From positions 1 to 11,803 of the forward strand of contig JASDSW010000077.1 of NCBI GenBank assembly GCA_041441555.1: a stretch of DNA of 11,803 nt, given 5' to 3'. The notes beneath the pieces were generated by a model. That model saw only the letters and a list, made by a program, of their open reading frames with translations, was not told the DNA's origin and searched no databases. Of this stretch, positions 1-4,785 are shown one piece after another; positions within the stretch are counted from its first letter, which is position 1, and every line of letters starts with the position of its first letter. The stretch comes from Pseudaeromonas sp041441555 (GTDB lineage: Bacteria > Pseudomonadota > Gammaproteobacteria > Enterobacterales > Aeromonadaceae). The position numbers and the translations under genes are program-made.

Positions 1-14
1 ATCCGAAAAACAGG

Positions 15-52
15 AAAAAATAATGCCAGTCAGGCTTAACTGACTGGCATTA
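15..52 (-). terminator. Intrinsic terminator of the DUF4250 operon
   Basis: A perfect 13-bp inverted repeat (21-33 pairing with 40-52) encloses a 6-base loop. On the minus strand it is followed at once by a run of U residues (the A run at 15-20 on the plus strand). It lies about 40 bases past the stop of the DUF4250 gene, as expected for the Rho-independent terminator of that minus-strand operon. Confidence 0.88.
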
Positions 53-93
53 CCGTCTTAGGACGGGCTTTTTCGTTGGGCCTGAGGCTGAAC

Positions 94-291
94 TCATTGC
101 GCCTTGAACTGGTTTTGCGCCTCGACATAGATAAAACCGGCGCGCGCCAGATGTTGGCTCAAGGCGTCGGCGGAGATGTCGTGATAGAGCGCCAGCTCCT
201 GCAGGGACGGAAAATGGTCGCGCAATTGGGTGTTGACCAGACTCACCAACATGGGGCCTGGCAGGCTCTCGAAACGGCTGAGCGAAAACAT
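94..291 (-). CDS. DUF4250 family small protein
   Basis: This is a 65-residue protein of the DUF4250 family, recognised from the pattern LPGPMLVSLVNTQLRD near the N-terminus, the SLQEL helix, and a C-terminal segment ARAGFIYVEAQNQF. The family is small, cytoplasmic and of unknown function; the fold suggested is a compact helical, possibly helix-turn-helix-like domain, which is inference. The start at 291 is chosen because an AGGAG ribosome site lies 7 bases upstream. Longer upstream starts in this frame would overlap the preceding gene and lack a site. It lies 23 bases after the membrane-protein gene on the same strand and is followed by a strong terminator, so the two genes probably form one operon. 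Confidence 0.82.
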   Translation of the reverse strand: MFSLSRFESLPGPMLVSLVNTQLRDHFPSLQELALYHDISADALSQHLARAGFIYVEAQNQFKAQ

Positions 292-314
292 GGTCGGACT
301 CCTGTGTCCAAGGG

Positions 315-833
315 TTAAAGCGGTTGGTTCTGCTCCGAATGAGAACGCAGACGGGGCGGGATCTGCAACAGCAAGGTCCAGCCACAGACTCCTTCGATGA
401 TGAGTAACAGCATGCACAGCGGGGACCACCAGGAGAGCAGACTGCCGGACGCCATATCCAGACGCATCAACCAGCCGTTCAAGACCAGACAGAGCGGTAG
501 GCTCAGCAGCATGGCCAGGATCTGTTGCCGCCGCCAGGGGGTACTCTTCAACTTGGTCAGGCGGCCGGGGAAGAAGCCAAGCAGTAATCCGATCAGAGTC
601 AAGGTCATGCTGGTGATGGTCACCGCGAAGTGGTTGGGGGTGCTGACCGGGTAGAGCCGAAAGTAGAGCATCAATAGCGGATAAAAGCTAACCACGCTGA
701 GCAGGGCCACGGCAATGACGCCGCCGCGATTCAAGCGGACGCTCCGGCACTCACTGCTGGCGTGGCTGTGATAATGGGCCGCGAACAGAGCCAGAGCAAA
801 GCAGACAAGCGCAAAGAGGATGTACCACAGCAT
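315..833 (-). CDS. Uncharacterised five-helix inner-membrane protein
   Basis: I do not recognise this 172-residue protein. It is strongly hydrophobic, with five likely membrane helices at about residues 1-20, 38-58, 69-89, 104-123 and 136-158. Short basic loops lie between them (RLNRGG near 33-38, GRLTKLKSTPWRRQQ near 90-104) and the tail is polar. The loop charge suggests that the segment around residues 90-104 is cytoplasmic. The start at 833 is preceded by AAGGAG with a 6-base spacer. An upstream start in the same frame would add 20 residues but has no comparable ribosome site. No enzymatic motif is visible. It is the first gene of a probable operon with the DUF4250 gene, so a shared role at the membrane is possible but unproven. 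Confidence 0.75.
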   Translation of the reverse strand: MLWYILFALVCFALALFAAHYHSHASSECRSVRLNRGGVIAVALLSVVSFYPLLMLYFRLYPVSTPNHFAVTITSMTLTLIGLLLGFFPGRLTKLKSTPWRRQQILAMLLSLPLCLVLNGWLMRLDMASGSLLSWWSPLCMLLLIIEGVCGWTLLLQIPPRLRSHSEQNQPL

Positions 834-926
834 GGGCGGCTCCTTCGATAGGGATATGCAAAAAACAGAGTTGGCATCGCAGGCATGGGCCAAGCGGTGC
901 GGATCTGTGCGAAATCATGGCCCGAG

Positions 927-935
927 ACTATAGCA
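927..935 (-). promoter_or_regulatory. Extended -10 promoter for the membrane protein/DUF4250 operon
   Basis: On the minus strand the sequence TGCTATAGT is an extended -10 element (TGn before TATAGT, one mismatch to TATAAT). There is no good -35 hexamer at the usual distance, which extended -10 promoters tolerate. Transcription would start near 920 and give a leader of roughly 87 bases before the ATG at 833. Confidence 0.42.
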
Positions 936-985
936 AATGGTGGTGCAAAGTAGCAGAAGGGGGTTGGCTGGCCGATGGTTTTTCA

Positions 986-1012
986 GGCGGTGGGGCATGA
1001 AACACCACCGCC
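986..1012 (-). other. Stem-loop just downstream of purT
   Basis: An 8-bp GC-rich inverted repeat (986-993 with 1005-1012) starts 8 bases past the purT stop. On the minus strand it is followed by an A-rich rather than U-rich stretch, so it is not a classical intrinsic terminator. It could stabilise the purT mRNA 3' end or act in Rho-dependent termination; this is inference. Confidence 0.4.
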
Positions 1013-1019
1013 ACAACAC

Positions 1020-2198
1020 CTAGAACTGCACCTGAACGGCCGCCGCCACCGCGATGGCTTGCTCAATCGCCTGTTCAACCGAGGGGGCCTTGACCAGAGC
1101 CACGCCTAATCGACGCCGGCCGTTGATCTCGGGTTTGCCAAACAGCCGTAATTGTGCGCCCGGCACGAGCCGCAGCGCCTCGGCCAGCCCTGTATAACTC
1201 AGATTGCTCGATTGTCCTTCACGCAGCACCACGGCGGAGGCGGAGGGGCCATACTGGCTGATGTGGCCGATCGGCAACCCCAGAATCGCGCGGGCGTGCA
1301 GGGCGAACTCGGAAAGATCCTGGGAGATGAGGGTCACCATGCCGGTATCGTGAGGGCGAGGAGAGACTTCGCTGAAATAAACCTCGTCACCCTTGATGAA
1401 CAGCTCGACGCCAAACAGTCCGTATCCACCCAAGGCGCTGACCACTTCGCGAGCGATGTGCTGGGCCTTGGCCAGCAGCGCCTGCGTCATTTCCTGAGGC
1501 TGCCAGGATTCGCGATAGTCACCATCTTCCTGACGATGACCGATGGGGTCGCAGAAGTGAATGCCATCGACGGCACTGATGGTCAGCAGAGTAATCTCGT
1601 AATCGAAGGGGACAAATCCCTCGACGATCACCTTGCCACGCCCGGCCCTGCCGCCTTCTTGGGCGTACTGCCAAGCGGTGGCAACCTGCTCGGGGCGACG
1701 CACCACGCTCTGTCCTTTCCCCGAAGAGCTCATGACAGGTTTGACGACACAAGGCAGACCCACGGTCTCGATAGCGGCCTGATATTCGGCTTCGGTCTGC
1801 GCAAAGCGATAAGGGGAGGTGCTCAGGCCCAGGGTCTCCGCCGCCAGGCGACGGATGCCTTCCCGATCCATGGTCAGGCGGGTGGCTCGCGCCGTTGGCA
1901 CCACGTTGAAACCTTCATCCTCGAGGGCTTGCAAGGTTTCGGTGGCAATGGCCTCGATTTCTGGAACGATGAAATGGGGCTTTTCCTGTTCAATCAGACG
2001 TCTGAGCTCGGCGCCATCGAGCATATTGATGACGTGGCTGCGATGAGCAACATGCATGGCTGGCGCGTGGGGGTAACGATCGACGGCAATCACCTCCACC
2101 CCGAGTCGTTGCAGTTCGATGGCAACTTCTTTCCCCAACTCTCCTGAACCAAGCAAGAGTGCACGAGTTGCTGAGGGGCAATAGGGGGTACCAAGCAT
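1020..2198 (-). CDS. purT: Formate-dependent phosphoribosylglycinamide formyltransferase (GAR transformylase 2)
   Basis: PurT converts glycinamide ribonucleotide, formate and ATP to formyl-GAR, ADP and phosphate, the folate-independent route for the third step of purine synthesis in the cytosol. The protein has 392 residues, the same length as E. coli PurT, and the two align throughout. Residues 13-40 form the N-terminal nucleotide-fold segment (LLGSGELGKEV). HRSHVINMLDG at 52-62 and VPEIEAIATE at 78-87 are family signatures. The ATP-grasp domain carries the glycine-rich loop SSSGKGQS (157-164). The metal-binding acidic residues appear as Glu265 (FGVELF) and Glu277 (FSEVSPRPHDTG). The ATG at 2198 has AAAGGAG 6 bases upstream. 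The gene is probably monocistronic, is read divergently from yciT, and has a promoter with a PurR-like box upstream. Confidence 0.97.
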   Translation of the reverse strand: MLGTPYCPSATRALLLGSGELGKEVAIELQRLGVEVIAVDRYPHAPAMHVAHRSHVINMLDGAELRRLIEQEKPHFIVPEIEAIATETLQALEDEGFNVVPTARATRLTMDREGIRRLAAETLGLSTSPYRFAQTEAEYQAAIETVGLPCVVKPVMSSSGKGQSVVRRPEQVATAWQYAQEGGRAGRGKVIVEGFVPFDYEITLLTISAVDGIHFCDPIGHRQEDGDYRESWQPQEMTQALLAKAQHIAREVVSALGGYGLFGVELFIKGDEVYFSEVSPRPHDTGMVTLISQDLSEFALHARAILGLPIGHISQYGPSASAVVLREGQSSNLSYTGLAEALRLVPGAQLRLFGKPEINGRRRLGVALVKAPSVEQAIEQAIAVAAAVQVQF

Positions 2199-2242
2199 GA
2201 GTTACTCCTTTCATCTAAATCATCCGGCGGCAGTTGCGGCGC

Positions 2243-2271
2243 ATGATACCGAGATCACCAAAGGGCGCCAA
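2243..2271 (-). promoter_or_regulatory. Sigma-70 promoter of purT
   Basis: On the minus strand a -35 hexamer TTGGCG (2266-2271, four of six to TTGACA) and a -10 hexamer TATCAT (2243-2248, five of six) are separated by exactly 17 bases. Transcription would start near 2236, giving a leader of about 38 bases to the purT ATG. Confidence 0.6.
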
Positions 2272-2289
2272 GGCTTATCCTGAACCAGT

Positions 2290-2305
2290 AGAAAACCGTT
2301 TGCTC
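2290..2305 (-). promoter_or_regulatory. Candidate PurR operator upstream of purT
   Basis: On the purT strand the 16-mer GAGCAAACGGTTTTCT matches the PurR consensus ANGCAANCGNTTNCNT at nine of its eleven defined positions, including the central CG and the GCAA half. E. coli purT is a known PurR-regulon gene. The site lies about 18 bases upstream of the predicted -35, further up than is usual for direct repression, so the regulatory effect is uncertain. Confidence 0.42.
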
Positions 2306-2496
2306 GTTTGTCCCTCGGTGGATCTGAAAAACCGCCCGGCGTGCGGTCCCCTGGCAGGACGCATTGCCATGCTTCTTGCGATTTGCGCCACAGGGATCTC
2401 AATATTTGAGCTCAGCGGATATTAAGAACCAATGGGTTTGGAGTACCATTACCCGCTGTTTTTAGCCACCCAAGGAGCGAGTGTGGCTATGACGCC

Positions 2497-2551
2497 GAGA
2501 CCAGATAACATCCGCGGAGTGACAGACTCCGCGAAATAACAGACGCGAAGA
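2497..2551. repeat. 55-base repeat, copy 1 (left edge of the gap)
   Basis: This sequence is identical over 55 bases to 2652-2706 on the other side of the N run. It contains a perfect inverted repeat, CGCGGAGT / ACTCCGCG (2513-2520 with 2526-2533, 5-base loop), and the hexamer TCCGCG twice in direct orientation. Either it is a genuine direct or tandem repeat, or one locus was duplicated by an assembly overlap. Confidence 0.9.
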
Positions 2552-2651
2552 NNNNNNNNNNNNNNNNNNNNNNNNNNNNNNNNNNNNNNNNNNNNNNNNN
2601 NNNNNNNNNNNNNNNNNNNNNNNNNNNNNNNNNNNNNNNNNNNNNNNNNNN
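2552..2651. other. Assembly gap (100 N)
   Basis: Exactly 100 undetermined bases, the conventional filler for a scaffold gap of unknown size. The true content and length cannot be inferred from this sequence. It lies in the probable promoter or leader region of yciT, ending 63 bases before the chosen ATG. Confidence 0.97.
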
Positions 2652-2706
2652 GAGACCAGATAACATCCGCGGAGTGACAGACTCCGCGAAATAACAGACG
2701 CGAAGA
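2652..2706. repeat. 55-base repeat, copy 2 (right edge of the gap)
   Basis: Exact copy of 2497-2551, with the same hairpin at 2668-2688. Its last bases run into the ribosome-binding stretch AAGAGAG (2703-2709) of yciT, so the hairpin ends only 26 bases before the yciT ATG. An inverted repeat in that position could be an operator or a leader structure of the regulator; this is inference. Confidence 0.9.
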
Positions 2707-2714
2707 GAGTTGTG

Positions 2715-3461
2715 ATGCATCCAAGACACTCCGTGATTTTAGAGTTGGTAAATGATAAGGGACGAGTGACGGTCGCCGAGCTGGCAGAGCAGGTTGGTGT
2801 GTCGGAGGTGACGATCAGACAGGATCTCAATCACCTGGAAGCCCAGGGTTTTTTGAAGCGGATCCATGGTGCGGCGACCGTGCTGGATAGTGATGACCCT
2901 GAACTCAGGATCTGGGCGCGCAGCAAGATCAAATTGCATCTGGCCGAAGCTGCCGCCAATCTGGTCGCGCCAGGGGAGAGTGTGCTGATCGAAGGGGGCA
3001 GCGCCAACGTCATGCTGGCCAAATTGCTCGGCGAACGAGGCGATGTCTCGATCATCACCTCCAGCTCTTACATTGCCCATCAGCTCAGACAATCCACCAG
3101 TGAAGTCATTTTGTTGGGCGGCCAATACCAAGCCTCCAGCGAGAGTCTGGTCGGCCCATTGACCCGGCTATGCATCGAGCATGTGCACTTTAGCAAGGCC
3201 TTTCTGGGGGTCGATGGCTTTCATGCTGAAACCGGATTTACCAATCGCAACATGATGCGTGCCGATGTCGCCAATTGCATCTTGACCAAAGGGCAGCAAA
3301 ACATAGTGCTCACGGATTCGAGCAAGTTTGGCCGTATTCATCCCGGGACCATTGGTCCCATCTCGCGCATCTCATCGGTCATCACCGATAGCAAGATCCC
3401 CGCAGAGGATGAGGCCTGGCTGCAGGCGCAGGGTGTCGATTTAGTCAAGATTGCACACTAA
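2715..3461 (+). CDS. yciT: DeoR-family transcriptional regulator, YciT-like
   Basis: A 248-residue regulator of the DeoR/GlpR family. The N-terminal winged helix-turn-helix spans roughly residues 7-55, with the recognition segment VSEVTIRQDLNHLEAQGFLKR typical of the family. The C-terminal ligand-sensing domain (about 70-240) contains the conserved FLGVDGF and VLTDSSKFG motifs; such domains usually bind a phosphorylated sugar. Of the E. coli members it most resembles YciT, sharing features such as SLVGPLTR, HFSKAFLGVDG, MMRADV and VITDSKI, and an equal length. The YciT effector and regulon are not known to me. The start at 2715 follows AAGAGAG by 5 bases; an in-frame GTG directly before it is less well spaced. 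The gene diverges from purT and has no sugar-metabolism genes beside it here, so its target is probably elsewhere. Confidence 0.85.
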   Translation: MHPRHSVILELVNDKGRVTVAELAEQVGVSEVTIRQDLNHLEAQGFLKRIHGAATVLDSDDPELRIWARSKIKLHLAEAAANLVAPGESVLIEGGSANVMLAKLLGERGDVSIITSSSYIAHQLRQSTSEVILLGGQYQASSESLVGPLTRLCIEHVHFSKAFLGVDGFHAETGFTNRNMMRADVANCILTKGQQNIVLTDSSKFGRIHPGTIGPISRISSVITDSKIPAEDEAWLQAQGVDLVKIAH

Positions 3462-3494
3462 AAAAAGGCCAGGTACTAAATCCATGTGCCTGGC
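3460..3494 (-). terminator. Hairpin after yciT with a U tract only on the minus strand
   Basis: A 9-bp stem (3468-3476 with 3486-3494, one wobble pair, 9-base loop) begins 6 bases after the yciT stop. On the plus strand no U tract follows it. On the minus strand six GC-rich pairs are followed by C and then seven U residues (the A run 3460-3466), the form of an intrinsic terminator. It may end yciT transcription as a simple hairpin, or serve an unannotated minus-strand transcript coming from 3500-3665. Confidence 0.5.
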
Positions 3495-3607
3495 TCAGGG
3501 GAATGGACTCCTTGGGAGCCCAATTTCATGACTTGTGCATACCAACGAACTCACTCCACTTCAAGGTTAGTTGCCTTTGCATACATTTACCAAACGGCTG
3601 TGGGTCG

Positions 3608-3651
3608 GGCTTGTCTCGGCCGAGGCCTCGGTTTAAGGTAAGCCGCTTTTT
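3608..3651 (+). promoter_or_regulatory. Structured leader (attenuator-like) ahead of msrC
   Basis: Two palindromes overlap here: CTCGGCCGAG (3615-3624) and CCGAGGCCTCGG (3620-3631). They cannot fold at the same time. They sit inside an outer stem GGCTT / AAGCC (3608-3612 with 3640-3644) that is followed by a run of five T. The ribosome site GAGGAG of msrC follows at 3655-3660. The arrangement resembles a terminator or attenuator, but no regulator or ligand is indicated. Confidence 0.35.
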
Positions 3652-3665
3652 GTCGAGGAGTATTC

Positions 3666-4133
3666 ATGTCAAAAACCGCGTTTTACGATTCGCTGCTCTT
3701 GCAACTTCAGGCGTTGATCGAGGGCGAAAGCGACCTGACCGCCAATTTGGCCAATACCAGCGCGCTGCTCAATCTAGCGCTCGAAGATCTGAACTGGGTT
3801 GGCTTTTATCTGTTGAAATCACCGAATGAATTGGTTTTGGGGCCGTTTCAGGGCAAACCGGCTTGTCTGCGCATTCCAGTGGGCAAAGGAGTCTGTGGTA
3901 CGGCTGTTGCCTCGGGCCAGACGCAGCGGGTCGCGGATGTCCATGCCTTTGCCGGCCATATCGCCTGTGATGGGGCCAGTAACTCCGAGATCGTGTTGCC
4001 TATCTTTGCTCAAGGGCGAGTGGTGGCCGTGCTTGATATCGATAGCCCGTCGCTGGATCGTTTCGATGCTGAGGACCAGGCCGGCTTGGAGCGAGTTGCA
4101 ACAGCGCTGGAAAAATTGTGTTGGAATGGGTAA
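3666..4133 (+). CDS. msrC: Free methionine-(R)-sulfoxide reductase, GAF-domain type
   Basis: MsrC (fRMsr, formerly YebR) reduces free methionine-R-sulfoxide in the cytosol and is recycled by the thioredoxin system, protecting the methionine pool from oxidation. The 155-residue protein is essentially one GAF domain. Three cysteines known to matter in the E. coli enzyme (84, 94, 118) are all present with identical spacing as Cys67 (GKPACLRIP), Cys77 (GKGVCGTAVA) and Cys101 (GHIACDGASNSEIV). LDIDSP at 123-128 is also a family signature. The ATG at 3666 has GAGGAG 5 bases upstream. The gene lies 83 bases ahead of proQ on the same strand; a perfect -10 element in that gap suggests proQ can also be transcribed on its own. 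Confidence 0.95.
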   Translation: MSKTAFYDSLLLQLQALIEGESDLTANLANTSALLNLALEDLNWVGFYLLKSPNELVLGPFQGKPACLRIPVGKGVCGTAVASGQTQRVADVHAFAGHIACDGASNSEIVLPIFAQGRVVAVLDIDSPSLDRFDAEDQAGLERVATALEKLCWNG

Positions 4134-4160
4134 CGTGCTCGTAATTGAGTGCGCTGCCTT

Positions 4161-4166
4161 TATAAT
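4161..4166 (+). promoter_or_regulatory. Possible proQ promoter (-10 element)
   Basis: A perfect TATAAT hexamer lies in the 83-base gap between msrC and proQ, 50 bases before the proQ ATG. No good -35 hexamer is found 16-18 bases upstream, so this is either a promoter needing help from an activator or a chance match in an AT-rich patch. Confidence 0.35.
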
Positions 4167-4216
4167 TGGTAGTTGATTTGACTTGGGGCTCGGCCCTTCT
4201 TTATCCAAGGTTTTAC

Positions 4217-4774
4217 ATGGAAAACAACGAAAAATTCAAAAACAGCAAAGAGCTGATTGCATACCTCTGCGAACGATTCCCCGCCTGTTTCATCCTCGAT
4301 GGTGAGGCCAAACCGCTCAAGATCGGTATCTTCCAGGATCTTGCTGAACGCCTGGCTGAGGATCCCAAAGTTTCCAAGACGTTGCTGCGTTCGGCATTGC
4401 GCCAGTACACCTCGAGCTGGCGTTATCTGCACGGCGTCAAAGCCGGGGCCACTCGGGTAGATCTGGATGGTAATGACGCGGGCACCCTGACTGAAGAGCA
4501 TGTGACTCACGCCAAGCAGGCACTTAAAGAGAGTAAGGATAAGGTCTTTGCCTCACGTCGCCGCCCTGAAGGGGAAAAACCGGCACAAAAACCGCGCCGT
4601 CCTGCTAAACCCAAGGTGGACCCAACCCAGCTGGCCTTAGGGCAAGCGGTGAAGGTGGTGGTGGGCAAATCGCCGGTGCCGGCAACCATTCGGGAAGTGG
4701 TCAAAGACGACATTCAGGTCCAATTGGCGACCGGGATGGTCGTGCGGGTCAAAGTAGACCGTATCATTCTCTAA
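4217..4774 (+). CDS. proQ: RNA chaperone ProQ
   Basis: ProQ is a FinO-domain RNA-binding protein that binds the 3' ends of many small RNAs and mRNAs and affects their stability and pairing. The protein has 185 residues. The N-terminal FinO-like domain (about 1-110) carries the conserved runs KPLKIGIFQDL, SKTLLRSALRQYTSSWRYL and GATRVDLDG. A short basic linker rich in Lys, Arg and Pro follows (about 112-134), then a Tudor-like C-terminal domain (about 138-185, starting LALGQAVKV). E. coli ProQ has 232 residues; the difference is almost all in the linker. The start at 4217 is chosen because the family begins MEN and an AAGG site precedes it by 6 bases. prc follows after 11 bases, as in E. coli, so the two are co-transcribed. 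Confidence 0.95.
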   Translation: MENNEKFKNSKELIAYLCERFPACFILDGEAKPLKIGIFQDLAERLAEDPKVSKTLLRSALRQYTSSWRYLHGVKAGATRVDLDGNDAGTLTEEHVTHAKQALKESKDKVFASRRRPEGEKPAQKPRRPAKPKVDPTQLALGQAVKVVVGKSPVPATIREVVKDDIQVQLATGMVVRVKVDRIIL

Positions 4775-4785
4775 GAGAGGCCCTT

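Larger units (their letters stand above)
2199..2714. other. purT-yciT divergent intergenic region
   Basis: This stretch of about 516 bases has no convincing gene. It holds the purT promoter and PurR-like box on the left, a 5-bp inverted repeat at 2398-2410 (CTCAA, 3-base loop, TTGAG), the 55-base repeat copies and the 100-N gap. Reading frames of 60-63 codons here lack ribosome sites and recognisable protein character. No confident promoter for yciT could be placed, possibly because it lies in or next to the unresolved segment. Confidence 0.6.

Noticed and set aside
1152..2147. A 331-codon open frame on the plus strand opposite purT
   Set aside because: It is fully antisense to purT, has no ribosome site, and its translation has no recognisable domain; long antisense frames are common in GC-rich genes.
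2234..2425. A 63-codon frame whose translation contains PEPVENR, reminiscent of repeats that encode PEPVEG-like peptides
   Set aside because: The nucleotide match to that class of repeat is partial, there is no second copy or palindrome, and the frame overlaps the purT promoter.
2712..2714. GTG as the yciT start
   Set aside because: The adjacent in-frame ATG is better spaced from AAGAGAG and adds no residue that the family needs.
4187..4203. A short GC hairpin followed by TTCTTT in the proQ leader
   Set aside because: The stem has only four pairs and the T run is interrupted; it is too weak to call a terminator.
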